Source: Anaerolineales bacterium (GTDB taxonomy: Bacteria; Chloroflexota; Anaerolineae; Anaerolineales; UBA11579). Taken from it: a stretch of 64,000 nucleotides of DNA. Positions within the stretch are counted from its first letter, which is position 1, and each line of letters opens with the position of its first letter. The notes under the pieces were generated by a model. That model ran no database searches. It was not told the origin of the DNA and saw only the letters and a list, made by a program, of their open reading frames with translations. Both the position numbers and the translations under genes were made by a program. Below are positions 17,604 through 26,084 of the stretch, in pieces. The stretch covers positions 186,001 through 250,000 of the forward strand of contig JAJTXV010000003.1 in the NCBI GenBank assembly GCA_021463845.1, read 5' to 3'.

Positions 17604-17735
17604 ACTTGCGATTATAACGGAGTGGAAGAGCGCGGTGCAAACTCACCCGGAGTGAGAACCCTGTTCACCAGTCTGCATTGACCCTCTGCGAGCGCGAACT
17701 TAAGATGTGCACAGTTTTGTATTGAGGAGAACAAT

Positions 17736-18464
17736 GTGAGCAGAGGATTGACCGGCCTGGTATTGAAAGGTTACGGCGCGCGTGACTACGCCTTGACCTT
17801 GCTTTCAAAACAAACCATCACTCCGCACTTTGTGCGTTTTCGCTTTGCCAGTCCAGCCTTGTTTCAAGAGATCGAGTGGCACCCGGCCACCTGGCTGCGC
17901 TTCTGGTTCCCGGACCCGGCCGGCAGTACGCGTGAATGGCAGCGCGCCTACACGCTGGTGGCGGCCTACCCGGAGCAGGGTGAATTTGAAATTGATGTGC
18001 TGCTGCACCAGCCGCCCGGCCCGGCCACTGTGTGGTTCGAGGCCGCCAAGGCGGGCGACAAGCTGACTGGCACATTTCTCGGCTCACGCTTCCGCATGCC
18101 GCAGCCGGAGCCGGCTGGTTTCCTGCTGGTGGGCGATGCCTGCTCGACCCCGGCGCTCAACAACATCATCGCCGCGACCCAGCCCACCACGCCGCTGGAG
18201 GTCTACCTGGAAAGCAGCAGCCCGCAAGACGATGCCATTCCCGTTGCAACGCACCCGCTGTTAAACTTGCAGCGCGTGCCGCGCCGCGGGCCGGAGTCGC
18301 TGCTGGCTGCGATCGAACGCCGCCCGCGGGCGGGCTGGTTCGCCTGGGCCGCGGGAGAAGCGGGCACGATGAAACTGCTGCACAAAGCGCTGAAGACCGA
18401 ACACGGCTTTGACAAAGACAGCCTGCACGTGCAGTCGTATTGGTCTGAAACTGGAAAGCACTGA
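17736..18464 (+). CDS. Siderophore-interacting protein (FAD-linked ferric reductase family)
   Basis: 242-residue member of the SIP family, which uses FAD and NAD(P)H to reduce iron in siderophore complexes. The FAD-binding segment WQRAYTLVAAYPEQGEFEIDVLLH (usually RxYTvR) lies near residues 68-90, followed by the GDACSTPAL pyridine-nucleotide loop near 133. The start is GTG at 17736 with GAGGAGAACAA before it; the ATG two bases earlier runs into a stop. The alpha/beta hydrolase gene follows 8 nt later, so iron release by hydrolysis plus reduction is possible, though the hydrolase looks generic. Confidence 0.83.
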   Translation: MSRGLTGLVLKGYGARDYALTLLSKQTITPHFVRFRFASPALFQEIEWHPATWLRFWFPDPAGSTREWQRAYTLVAAYPEQGEFEIDVLLHQPPGPATVWFEAAKAGDKLTGTFLGSRFRMPQPEPAGFLLVGDACSTPALNNIIAATQPTTPLEVYLESSSPQDDAIPVATHPLLNLQRVPRRGPESLLAAIERRPRAGWFAWAAGEAGTMKLLHKALKTEHGFDKDSLHVQSYWSETGKH

Positions 18465-18472
18465 GGATAACG

Positions 18473-19321
18473 ATGACGCATACCTACGGAGAATCCAAAC
18501 ACTTCACGCTGCCGGACGGGCGCAAGCTGCACTATTGGCTGAAGGGCCAAGGCGGGCCGACAGTAGTGTTCGAGTCGGGCATGGGCTTCTCCGGCTCGAT
18601 GTGGGGGCAGGTACAGCCGGAGGTGGCCAACCTGGCCACGACCCTGGTCTATGACCGGGCCGGCACCGGCCGCAGCGACGAGTTGGCCGGCCCACACACG
18701 CTGGCAGTACTGGTTGCCGACCTGGCCGCGCTGCTGGGCAGCCTGCCGCAGCTGGCGCCGTTCATTCTGGTGGGCGCCAGTTGGGGCGGGCCGATCATCC
18801 GCCACCTGGCCGCCAGCGGCCAGGTGGCAGTGCGCGGGCTGGTGCTGGTGGACCAGAGCGATGAGAACGCGCCGGATTTCTTCACCCCGGCGGTGCGCAA
18901 GCAGTTCGAATCTACGCCCAAGATGCTGATCCCGATGGCCAAGCTGGGTTTGTACAAGCTGATGGGCCAGGGAGTTGGCAAGAACCAGCCGGCGGACGTG
19001 AGGAAAGACCACTACGATTATGACTTCACCGTGCGGGCCGCCGAGAACTTTGCGGCCGAGATCAGCCATTTCATCCCTGACATGGAGTGGCTGCGCGATA
19101 ACCCCAACCGGCTGGAAGGCATCGAAGTCAGCGTGATCAGCGGGATGAAGCCGGGACTGCTGGATGGCAAGCAGCGCAAATCGATCAATGCCGCCCACCG
19201 CAAGACGGCCGAGACGCTGGCCAATGGGCGTTTTGTGCCGGCTGAGAAGGCCGGGCACTATGTGATGTTCCACCAGCCGGAGCTGGTAGTAAGCGAGGTG
19301 GCGCGGCTGCTGGGTAAGTAG
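18473..19321 (+). CDS. Alpha/beta hydrolase
   Basis: 282-residue alpha/beta hydrolase fold enzyme. The oxyanion region is FESGMGFSGSMW, the nucleophile elbow is GASWGG (Ser near residue 103) and the catalytic His is in KAGHYVMFHQPE near the C-terminus. YDRAGTGRS is also typical. GAGGATAACG precedes the ATG. Co-transcribed with the siderophore-interacting protein. Substrate unknown: ester, lactone or siderophore are options. Confidence 0.86.
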   Translation: MTHTYGESKHFTLPDGRKLHYWLKGQGGPTVVFESGMGFSGSMWGQVQPEVANLATTLVYDRAGTGRSDELAGPHTLAVLVADLAALLGSLPQLAPFILVGASWGGPIIRHLAASGQVAVRGLVLVDQSDENAPDFFTPAVRKQFESTPKMLIPMAKLGLYKLMGQGVGKNQPADVRKDHYDYDFTVRAAENFAAEISHFIPDMEWLRDNPNRLEGIEVSVISGMKPGLLDGKQRKSINAAHRKTAETLANGRFVPAEKAGHYVMFHQPELVVSEVARLLGK

Positions 19322-19374
19322 CAATTCGGGGGCAATGACACATAGGGCGCAGCATGCGTCCTACATCAACTCCG

Positions 19375-19504
19375 TGTCATTCTGACCGGGTCAGTTCATC
19401 CACACCAGACCGCCGATGCCGGACTAGGGAAGAATCCTTGCTGGCACATCTTCCTACGTTGCGCTTGAGCTTATGCCAGGCGTAGGGCGCAGCATGCTGC
19501 GCCC
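19375..19504. repeat. Dispersed intergenic repeat (copy A) with palindrome
   Basis: 19375-19452 is a diverged copy of a sequence also present at 29365-29442; the two share a 20-bp identical core at 19397-19416. It resembles the TGTCATTCTGA...GAAGAATCCTTGC family found between genes in many genomes. 19485-19504 is a perfect 20-bp palindrome (GGGCGCAGCA and its complement). An incomplete form of that sequence lies at about 19344-19363. Confidence 0.65.
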
Positions 19505-19519
19505 CCTATCGCAGCAGCA

Positions 19520-20917
19520 TTACCAGAGCTCGGCTACATCGCCCATAGCGGGGAAGTGAACATTGGCAAAGCCATCCGCGTTGAGCTTTTCAGTGAGCGC
19601 GGTCGCCGGGCCGGCTTCGCCATGCACCAGGTAGATGTTACGCACAGTGTCTTTGACCGCCGCGGCGTATTCACGCAGGCCGTCCTGCCCGGCATGGGCC
19701 GAGAAGCCATTGATGCTGGCAACGCGGATCTTGCGGTCGTACTCGGTGCCAAAGATGCGGATACGCTCGGCACCCTCCACCAAGCGGCGGCCCAGGGTGT
19801 GCGGCGCCATCCACGAGACGATGAGCACCAAGCTGTTCTCGTCGTGCACGTTGTGCTCCAGATGGTGCAGCACACGGCCAACTTCCATCATGCCCGAAGC
19901 TGAAATGATGATCATGGGGTCTTTGCGGTCGTTGAGCGCCTTGGACTCATCCACCGAGCGAATGTAGGTCAGCATATCGAAGCCCAGCGCTTCGGAGTGA
20001 TTGCCGTTCTCCAGGAACTGGCGGGTCTCATCGTCGAGACATTCGGGATGGCGGCGGAAGATGTCCGAGACGTTGACGGCCAGCGGGCTGTCAACGTAGA
20101 CCGGCACCTTGGGCACCTCGCCGGCGGCCATGAGTTGGTGCAGGTGGTAGACGATCTCCTGCGTGCGGCCCACGGCGAAGGCGGGCACGATGACCTTGCC
20201 GCCGCGTTGCAGCGTATCACCGATGATGCCGCGCAACTGCTCGGCGGCCTGGCCAGGCGGCTGGTGGTTGCGGTCGCCATAGGTGCTTTCCATCAGCAGC
20301 GTGTCGGCCGCGCTGGGCATAACCGGATCTTTGATCAGGGTCAGACCTGGGCGGCCAATATCTCCCGAAAACCAGAAGCGGCGTTGCTTGCCGTGATCGT
20401 CAATATCCAACGCGATGGCCGCCGATCCCAAGATATGACCGGCCTCGATGAAAGTGGCCTGCACACCGGGGAAAACCTCAAAGGGCTCGGCGTACTTTTG
20501 TGGCACGAACTGGTCGTTGGTCTGGTTGGCATCTGCCACAGTGTAGAGCGGTACCACCGACGGTTCGCCGGGCTTGAGGCGGCGGTTGAGGTGGGCCGCG
20601 TCGCTCTCCTGAATGCGGGCCGAATCCTCCAGCATCACCTTGCACAGATCGACGGTGGCGCGCTGGGCATGGATCGGCCCGGCGTAGCCGTTCTTTACCA
20701 AATTGGGCAGATTGCCGCTGTGGTCAATGTGGGCGTGGGAGAGGATGACCGCATCCAACTCGCTGACGTCATAGCGGAAGTTGGTGTTGCGCAGGATAGC
20801 TTCCTTGCGCGGGCCTTGGTAGAGCCCGCAATCCAGCAGCAACTTGCGGCCATTGATCTCCAGCAGGTGCTGTGAACCTGTGACGGTCTGGGCCGCCCCA
20901 TGGAAATGAATTTGCAT
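19520..20917 (-). CDS. MBL-fold beta-CASP ribonuclease/hydrolase
   Basis: 465-residue metallo-beta-lactamase fold protein with beta-CASP and RMMBL parts, related to CPSF-type and YSH1-like RNases. The zinc motif HAHIDHSG lies at about residue 60, EAGHILGS and FSGDIGRPG follow, SASGMMEVGR is the beta-CASP signature, and SAHAGQDGL (RMMBL) lies near 410. It should cleave RNA endo- or exonucleolytically. It lies 12 nt downstream of the RNase D gene, so the pair forms an RNA-processing operon. Confidence 0.88.
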   Translation of the reverse strand: MQIHFHGAAQTVTGSQHLLEINGRKLLLDCGLYQGPRKEAILRNTNFRYDVSELDAVILSHAHIDHSGNLPNLVKNGYAGPIHAQRATVDLCKVMLEDSARIQESDAAHLNRRLKPGEPSVVPLYTVADANQTNDQFVPQKYAEPFEVFPGVQATFIEAGHILGSAAIALDIDDHGKQRRFWFSGDIGRPGLTLIKDPVMPSAADTLLMESTYGDRNHQPPGQAAEQLRGIIGDTLQRGGKVIVPAFAVGRTQEIVYHLHQLMAAGEVPKVPVYVDSPLAVNVSDIFRRHPECLDDETRQFLENGNHSEALGFDMLTYIRSVDESKALNDRKDPMIIISASGMMEVGRVLHHLEHNVHDENSLVLIVSWMAPHTLGRRLVEGAERIRIFGTEYDRKIRVASINGFSAHAGQDGLREYAAAVKDTVRNIYLVHGEAGPATALTEKLNADGFANVHFPAMGDVAELW

Positions 20918-20929
20918 GTGGGTCTGTCC

Positions 20930-22057
20930 TTAGTTGGGGTGCAGGGCCTTGAGCACGCCCTCTCCCCAGGTTTTGAAGCGCCACGGCACACTGGCGAACA
21001 GCGGTTCCAGCGCGGCCAGTGTGCTCGGGTTGGCGCGGGCTGTGCTTTCCATAATATCGCGCGGCAAAACCACATCTGACTCGACGTCGAGCTCCTTGGC
21101 GGCGGCCTTGCGCCACAGGCGCAAGAGCTCGAGCCGCTCGATGTAGCTTTCGTCATACGGCCGGCGCGAGGGGCGGCGCAGCGGGGCGGCCTGCAGGCCG
21201 CTGTGCACGGCCGCCAGGATGCCCTTGGCGTGGCGGCGGATCTGGCCCTCGCTCATACCACTGACGCTGGCCAGCTCTTCGGCAGTGCTGGGGGCCAGCT
21301 TGGCGATCTCGGTCAGAGTGGTGTCACCCATGATCTTGAAGAGCGGCAGGTCGGCCTGGGCGGCGCGGTTGGCCCGGTATTCGGCCAGCTGGTGCAGAAT
21401 GGCGGCCTGGCGCGGGTTGAGATCACGCGCGCCTTTGACGCGCCAGACCTCCGGCACGTCTTCCACATCAAGATTCGTACGGGTGATGTGCGGCAGGCGG
21501 GCAAAGTCCTCGTGGGCCAGATCCCAGCGGCCGGCGGCCTCCAGATCGGCCTTGAGCTTGTTGCGCAGCTGGATGAGGTAATGCGTATCCAGGCGCGCAT
21601 AGTCAAGCAGGGCGGGCAGCAGCGGGCGGGCGCCCCAGTCGGCGCGCTGGAAGCGCTTTTCCAGCTTGACGCCAAAATCCTCCTCAAGCAGGCTGCCGAG
21701 GCCGACGCGCTTGCGCCCCAGGATGCGGGCGGCGATCATGGTGTCGAACAGATTGGCAAATTCAAGCTGGTACTGGCGCTGCATGACGATGATGTCGTAT
21801 TCGGCAGCGTGGAAGATCTTTTCATGCGCCGGGCTGGCGAACAGCGCGGCCAGCGGCTCCAGATCCGGAATGGGGAACGGGTCGATCAGCGCGTCTTCGT
21901 GCGGGGTGGAGAACTGCAAAAGGCACAGCCGCTCACGGTAGGCATGCAGACTATTGGATTCTGTGTCTACGGCAATCAGTGTGTGGTTTTGCAAGCGCTC
22001 TGCCAGCGCAGTGAGGGCGGCGGTGGTGGTGATGAGTGCAGGCGTGCTACCAGACAT
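20930..22057 (-). CDS. rnd: Ribonuclease D
   Basis: 375-residue 3'-5' exoribonuclease. DEDD-family residues are visible: DTESNSL (about residue 31), FHAAEYD (about 83) and YARLDTHYL (about 153). An HRDC domain (residues 210-290, LNPRQAAILHQLAEYR) and a second helical region complete the usual RNase D layout. It matures tRNA 3' ends and other structured RNAs. A TATAAT box lies 9 nt before the ATG, so there is little or no 5' leader. Confidence 0.9.
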   Translation of the reverse strand: MSGSTPALITTTAALTALAERLQNHTLIAVDTESNSLHAYRERLCLLQFSTPHEDALIDPFPIPDLEPLAALFASPAHEKIFHAAEYDIIVMQRQYQLEFANLFDTMIAARILGRKRVGLGSLLEEDFGVKLEKRFQRADWGARPLLPALLDYARLDTHYLIQLRNKLKADLEAAGRWDLAHEDFARLPHITRTNLDVEDVPEVWRVKGARDLNPRQAAILHQLAEYRANRAAQADLPLFKIMGDTTLTEIAKLAPSTAEELASVSGMSEGQIRRHAKGILAAVHSGLQAAPLRRPSRRPYDESYIERLELLRLWRKAAAKELDVESDVVLPRDIMESTARANPSTLAALEPLFASVPWRFKTWGEGVLKALHPN

Positions 22058-22066
22058 GTGGCGGCT

Positions 22067-22072
22067 ATTATA
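22067..22072 (-). promoter_or_regulatory. -10 box TATAAT of the RNase D gene
   Basis: A consensus TATAAT on the minus strand, 9 nt before the start codon at 22057. The transcript would have at most a few untranslated bases. Confidence 0.55.
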
Positions 22073-22079
22073 TGTAAGA

Positions 22080-22186
22080 AGTGGGTAACACGAGGAATTA
22101 GTAATGAGCGATCCGTAATCAGGGTGGCCCCAACATGTTCACAGACGGCGTACCCATTCATTGCTCACCAATCACTGTTCCGTGTA
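22080..22186. repeat. Imperfect inverted-repeat element left of the methyltransferase gene
   Basis: Its two ends are loosely complementary (AATGAGCGATC versus CATTGCTCACC). Read on the minus strand it contains CTGATTACGGATCGCTCAT, which resembles CTGATTACTGATCCCTGCTCA in the element at 22918-23020. Probably a degenerate member of a dispersed family. Confidence 0.4.
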
Positions 22187-22192
22187 TATACT
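22187..22192 (+). promoter_or_regulatory. -10 box TATACT of the SpoU-type methyltransferase gene
   Basis: TATACT is followed by 6 nt and the ATG at 22199. There is no ribosome-binding site, so a leaderless mRNA is expected. Confidence 0.55.
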
Positions 22193-22198
22193 CTCGCT

Positions 22199-22930
22199 AT
22201 GGACAAACTGGTCCTCGAAGGCTGGGTATCCGTGCTGGCGGCGCTGCAGGCGCAGCGCCGCAGCATTGAAGCCGTGTATGTGCAGCAGGGCAAGGATGTG
22301 CGCAACCTGGGTCACATCGAGCGCCTAGCCGCCGAGGGCAGCATTGCCGTGCGCACCGTGCCCGCCGCCGAGATCGACGCACTGGCCCAGGGCAGCAGCC
22401 ACGGCGGCGTGCTGGCGCTGGCCGGCGGGCGCCGCTTTGAGCCGCTCGAAGCGCTGGCCGCGCCGCACGGCTGGGTGGTGATGCTGGACGGCGTGGAAGA
22501 CCCCTACAACTACGGCCAGGCCATCCGCGCCCTGTATGCGGCCGGCGCCAGCGGCCTGGTGGCCCCGCTGCGCAACTGGGATACGGCGCTCAACGTGGTG
22601 GCCCGCGCCAGCGCCGGAGCCAGCGAGCACATGCCCACCGCCCGCGCCGACGTGCTCGAGGCGCTGGCGTTCTTCAAGGGCCGCGGCTACCGCTGCCTGG
22701 CGGCCGCCAAGGCTCCCGGCAGCACGCCGCTGTACGCGGCCGACCTGCGCGGCCCGCTGTTCATGCTGATCGGCGGGGAGCGCCGCGGCCTGAACGCCGC
22801 AGCGCTGGCGCAGTGCGATGGGCTGGTCAGCATCCCGTATGGGCGTGAGTTCAAAGCCGAGCTGGACGTGACCTCCTCCACCGCCGCGATCGCGTTCGAG
22901 GTGATGCGCCAGCGAAAGTCTAGTGAGTAG
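22199..22930 (+). CDS. SpoU/TrmH-family RNA 2'-O-methyltransferase, divergent
   Basis: 243-residue SPOUT-class methyltransferase with an N-terminal substrate-binding domain (residues 1-85). Catalytic motif 1 is LDGVEDPYNYGQAIRALYAA (canonical DxxxDPxNxGxxxR), motif 2 is FMLIGGERRGL (canonical GxExxGL), and motif 3 is SIPYGREFKAELDVTSSTAA (canonical IPxxGxxxSLNVSxAA). In motif 3 the usual SLNVS is ELDVTSS, so Asn is Asp, which may affect SAM binding or specificity. The closest known members are RlmB-type 23S rRNA Gm methyltransferases. The start is set by the TATACT box 6 nt before the ATG. A longer upstream open frame is antisense to RNase D and rejected. Confidence 0.8.
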   Translation: MDKLVLEGWVSVLAALQAQRRSIEAVYVQQGKDVRNLGHIERLAAEGSIAVRTVPAAEIDALAQGSSHGGVLALAGGRRFEPLEALAAPHGWVVMLDGVEDPYNYGQAIRALYAAGASGLVAPLRNWDTALNVVARASAGASEHMPTARADVLEALAFFKGRGYRCLAAAKAPGSTPLYAADLRGPLFMLIGGERRGLNAAALAQCDGLVSIPYGREFKAELDVTSSTAAIAFEVMRQRKSSE

Positions 22931-23020
22931 TGAAGAGTTAGCAGGAAACGGGTATGGTGCCCACACCGATGCCTGTCTGGTCTACTACTCACTGATTACT
23001 GATCCCTGCTCACTTTTTCC
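22918..23020. repeat. Imperfect inverted-repeat element right of the methyltransferase gene
   Basis: AGTGAGTAGT at 22922-22931 is the reverse complement of ACTACTCACT at 22983-22992. The element overlaps the 3' end of the methyltransferase gene, including its stop codon. Similar to the element at 22080-22186. Confidence 0.5.
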
Positions 23021-23027
23021 TTGACCT

Positions 23028-23033
23028 TATACT
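23028..23033 (+). promoter_or_regulatory. -10 box TATACT of the DUF1697 gene
   Basis: TATACT followed by 6 nt and the ATG at 23040; same geometry as the promoter at 22187. No Shine-Dalgarno sequence fits. Confidence 0.5.
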
Positions 23034-23039
23034 TAAGCC

Positions 23040-23579
23040 ATGGCTAGCTACGTAGCCCTCTTGCGGGGCATCAACCTGGGCAAGCGCAGCGTCAAGATGG
23101 ACGCGTTGCGCAAGCTGTTCGAGGACATGGGCTACAGCGAGGTGCGCACGCTGCAGGCTGCCGGCAATGTCACCTTCTCTACCAACAGCAAAGACCCCAA
23201 GAAGCTGCGCAACGCCATCCAGGCGCAGTTTGCCGAGACATTTGGCTTCAGCTCAGACATTGTGGTGCGCAGCGCAGCCGAGATCGCCGCGCTGGTGAAA
23301 GCTGCGCCGTTCAAAAAAGTAAAAGCAGCCGAGGGCGTGCGCACGCACATCACCTTTCTCAATAATGAAGCCAAGAGCAAGACCAAGCTACCCTACTCCG
23401 ACCCGGATGGAGGCTTTGATGTTTATGCCGCCACAGCAGGGCACCTGGCCTGCGTGGTGTATCCCAAGACCAGCTCGCTGGACCTGATGGACTTTCTGGG
23501 CAAGGAATTTGGCGACGAGGCCACCACGCGCACCTGGAACACGGTGCAGAAGATCAACGAACTGTTGAACGCGAAATGA
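23040..23579 (+). CDS. DUF1697 family protein
   Basis: 179 residues starting with the hallmark YVALLRGINLGKRSVKMDAL, followed by LQAAGNVTFST and a C-terminal RTWNTVQKINEL, the conserved DUF1697 blocks. Biochemical role unknown. Its stop overlaps the ATG of the YdeI-like gene (ATGA), so the two are coupled. Both families are often present as small accessory genes. Confidence 0.9.
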   Translation: MASYVALLRGINLGKRSVKMDALRKLFEDMGYSEVRTLQAAGNVTFSTNSKDPKKLRNAIQAQFAETFGFSSDIVVRSAAEIAALVKAAPFKKVKAAEGVRTHITFLNNEAKSKTKLPYSDPDGGFDVYAATAGHLACVVYPKTSSLDLMDFLGKEFGDEATTRTWNTVQKINELLNAK

Positions 23580-24163
23580 AGCCAGTATTCTTTGAGACCC
23601 AGGCCGCCCTGCGCAAGTGGCTGATGAAGAATCACAAGACCGCCGACGAACTCTGGGTGGGCATGTACAAGAAGCACACCGGCAAGCCCAGCATCACCTG
23701 GCTGCAAGTCGTGGATGAGGTGCTTTGTTTCGGCTGGATCGATGGCATCCGCAAAGGCATTGACGCCGATAGCTTCACCAACCGCATCACGCCGCGCCGC
23801 AAAGGCAGCCACTGGAGCGCAGTCAACTTGAAGCGCGTGCTGGAACTGCAAGCCGAGGGCCGCATGACGCCGGCAGGCATGAAAGCCTACGAGGAACGCG
23901 ACCCGGCCAAGAGCCAGCAATACTCCAACGAGCAGCGAGGGATGGCCTGGCCGCCGGTGCTGGAAGCGAGATTCAAAAAGAGCAAGCAGGCCTGGGCGCA
24001 TTTCAACGCCCAACCGCCCGGTTACCGCAAGACCATCACCTGGTGGGTGATCAGCGCCAAGCGCGAGGAAACACAGATGAAGCGGCTGGCGCGGGTGATC
24101 GAGGTATCCGCGGCCGGTGGCCGCGTAGACCTGGGCTCGCCCTTTGGCGGCGGCAAGCCTTAG
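23576..24163 (+). CDS. YdeI/OmpD-associated family protein
   Basis: 195-residue protein of the YdeI-like family. Conserved blocks include WLMKNHKTADELWVGMYKK, the VVDEVLCFGWIDGIRK motif, RITPRRKGSHWSAVN and a C-terminal WWVISAKREETQMKRLARV. The family is linked by annotation to bacteriocin or peptide tolerance, but no reaction is known. It ends in a 4-nt convergent overlap with the MFS gene. Confidence 0.87.
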   Translation: MKPVFFETQAALRKWLMKNHKTADELWVGMYKKHTGKPSITWLQVVDEVLCFGWIDGIRKGIDADSFTNRITPRRKGSHWSAVNLKRVLELQAEGRMTPAGMKAYEERDPAKSQQYSNEQRGMAWPPVLEARFKKSKQAWAHFNAQPPGYRKTITWWVISAKREETQMKRLARVIEVSAAGGRVDLGSPFGGGKP

Positions 24164-25443
24164 CCGGCCGTACTCACCGCATCGGGCAGTTCGCGCTCCA
24201 CGTAGCGCATGCGCGGGTAAGCGTACATCGCCAGCGCAGCCGTCACCATCCCCAAGCCAGACAGCAGCAACATCAAGCCGATCCCACGGCCCGGCCCGGC
24301 GCCCAGCAAGGCGCCCAGCGCCCCGCGGCCCAGCGAGCCGCCCACAGCCATGGCCGGCTCAAAGAACTGGTCAGCCAGCGGGGCGGCGAACAGCATCGAG
24401 ACCAGCACGCCGGCCCGCGAGATCATCAGGATCAGCGAGAACACCCGCCCCTGCAGATTGTCAGGCACTTTGGTCTGCACCACGGCGCGGATGGATGCGT
24501 TGATGGTGGTGATGGGGAACATGAACAGGAAGAAACCCACCGCGATCAGAACCGGGCTGGGTTGCAGGCCGCTGGCGGCCAGGCCCAACCCGCTCACGAT
24601 GGCGCACAGCACCATCGTCAGGACCTTGCGCTGCGGCTGGCGCCCGGCGCTGGCCCACACGCCGCCCAGCAGCAAACCCACGCTGGACACGCTCTGCATC
24701 ACGCTGAGTACCTGGGCACTAGTGAAACCCAGGATCATCGGCGTGGAGAGTACGGTGCTGGCGCTGAGCATCAGGTTCAACAGGGCCACCAGCACGCCTA
24801 GGGCGATCAGGCCGGGGCGGCTGCGCAGATAGTCGTAGCCCATGCGCAGATCAGCCAGCAGGCTGACCTTGGCGCCCTGGGCGGCCGGCTGCGGGATGCG
24901 CGCCAGCAGCAGCATCAGGGCGGCCACACCGAAGCCCGCCAGATCCAGCCCGAAGATGAAGCTCAACCCGAGCGTGCCGTAGGCGGCCGCTGCCGCCACC
25001 GGCGATAGGATGGCGGCCAGCGAGTTGGCCGTCTGCACCATGGCGTTGGCGCGGCTCAGCTGCTCACGCGGCACCAGGCTGCTGACGATGGTCTGGTAGG
25101 CCAGCAGCTGGAAGATGCCGGCCGCCGAGGTGACGAAAGCAGCCAGATACAGCTGCCACAATTGCAGCTGGCCCTGGCTGAACAGCAACAGAAGCAGCAG
25201 GGTCATCACCGCGGTGGCGGTATCGGCCAGCAGCATGACCGTTTTGCGGTTCAGGCGGTCCACCAGCACGCCGGCGAAGGGGCTGACGATGAACGGCGGG
25301 ATAGCATTGAACAGCGCGATCAGCACGAACGGCGTGGCCTGGCCGGTCTGCTCGTAGACCCACAGGCCAAGAGCAAAGCCGGTCATGCCGGAGCTGATGA
25401 GCGAGACAACCTGCCCCGCCCAGATGATCAGAAAGGTTCGCAT
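24160..25443 (-). CDS. MFS efflux transporter
   Basis: 427-residue major facilitator with about 12 membrane segments. FVSPFAGVLVDRLNRKTVM (residues 50-68) is the motif A loop between TM2 and TM3 (GxLaDrxxrkxx). The layout matches MefA-like/TMS_MFS_3 drug-efflux proteins. The start at 25443 (MRTFLIIWAGQVVSL) has GGAG 6 nt upstream. The long in-frame extension to 25665 overlaps the next gene and is rejected. Substrate unknown. Confidence 0.87.
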   Translation of the reverse strand: MRTFLIIWAGQVVSLISSGMTGFALGLWVYEQTGQATPFVLIALFNAIPPFIVSPFAGVLVDRLNRKTVMLLADTATAVMTLLLLLLFSQGQLQLWQLYLAAFVTSAAGIFQLLAYQTIVSSLVPREQLSRANAMVQTANSLAAILSPVAAAAAYGTLGLSFIFGLDLAGFGVAALMLLLARIPQPAAQGAKVSLLADLRMGYDYLRSRPGLIALGVLVALLNLMLSASTVLSTPMILGFTSAQVLSVMQSVSSVGLLLGGVWASAGRQPQRKVLTMVLCAIVSGLGLAASGLQPSPVLIAVGFFLFMFPITTINASIRAVVQTKVPDNLQGRVFSLILMISRAGVLVSMLFAAPLADQFFEPAMAVGGSLGRGALGALLGAGPGRGIGLMLLLSGLGMVTAALAMYAYPRMRYVERELPDAVSTAG

Positions 25444-25472
25444 AGGTCTCCAGTGCGAAAGTGGATAGCAAA

Positions 25473-25494
25473 ACGCACGCGTAGCCGCGTGCGT
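25473..25494 (-). terminator. Hairpin terminator of the 25517-25858 gene
   Basis: A 9-bp stem ACGCACGCG (25473-25481) with its complement (25486-25494) and a 4-nt loop. On the minus strand it is followed by TTTT. It separates the small gene from the MFS gene. Confidence 0.65.
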
Positions 25495-25516
25495 CAGGGT
25501 ATTGGCAGCAGTCTGT

Positions 25517-25858
25517 TTAGACCAGCGGTGCGCCCTCCAGCCAGTCCTGCGGCAGGTCGCCGCGCCCCTCACCCAAAACAAGGAAGGTACCCTGGTGGGT
25601 CTTCTTGAGGCGCAGGCGCCGGCCCAGCTCAAATTCAGAGGCCCACTGCTCGCGGCGGTCGCCAATATAGAAGCGTTTGCCCGACTGCAGGCGTTGGATC
25701 AGCGCGGCCCGGTCGAGCAGGACGATGTCTGACCAGGTGGGGCCGCGGCGCTCGTAGGCGCGCACCCAGTCCAACTGGCCGTTGGCGTCCAGATGCACGG
25801 CTTCCACTACGCCGTGGGCCTTGCGGTTGTTGCGAACAAAGTTCTTTGTTTTAAACAT
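25517..25858 (-). CDS. Small unknown protein starting directly after tRNA-Pro
   Basis: 113-residue protein that I do not recognise. It has a basic N-terminus (MFKTKNFVRNNRKAHG), a central DIVLLDRAALIQRLQSGKRFYIG segment and ends DWLEGAPLV. There is no signal peptide or membrane segment. The ATG begins 2 nt after the 3' end of tRNA-Pro on the same strand. Cleavage of the tRNA precursor would therefore leave an mRNA starting CUAUG with no ribosome site. GC content and codon use match the neighbours, and a terminator follows, supporting a real gene. Confidence 0.65.
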   Translation of the reverse strand: MFKTKNFVRNNRKAHGVVEAVHLDANGQLDWVRAYERRGPTWSDIVLLDRAALIQRLQSGKRFYIGDRREQWASEFELGRRLRLKKTHQGTFLVLGEGRGDLPQDWLEGAPLV

Positions 25859-25860
25859 AG

Positions 25861-25934
25861 TCGGGGTGGGCGGATTCGAACCGCCGACCACCGCGTCCCA
25901 AACGCGGTGCGCTGCCAGGCTGCGCTACACCCCG
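25861..25934 (-). tRNA. tRNA-Pro(UGG)
   Basis: 74-nt cloverleaf on the minus strand: acceptor CGGGGTG/CACCCCG, anticodon stem CCGCG/CGCGG with loop TTTGGGA (anticodon UGG), T loop GGTTCGAATCC, discriminator A. CCA is not encoded. The gene at 25517-25858 starts immediately downstream. Confidence 0.96.
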
Positions 25935-26084
25935 CAGCAGACCCAGTATACCAATGAGCACTGCCCGAGGCAGGCTCATCTCGGCAAGAGAAGGCCGATT
26001 AACAAAGCGCTGATACAGCGATGATCGATTTCTTATACAGGCGGGCTAGCATTCCAGTCAAACCTTATTGATAGGAGCGTAACC

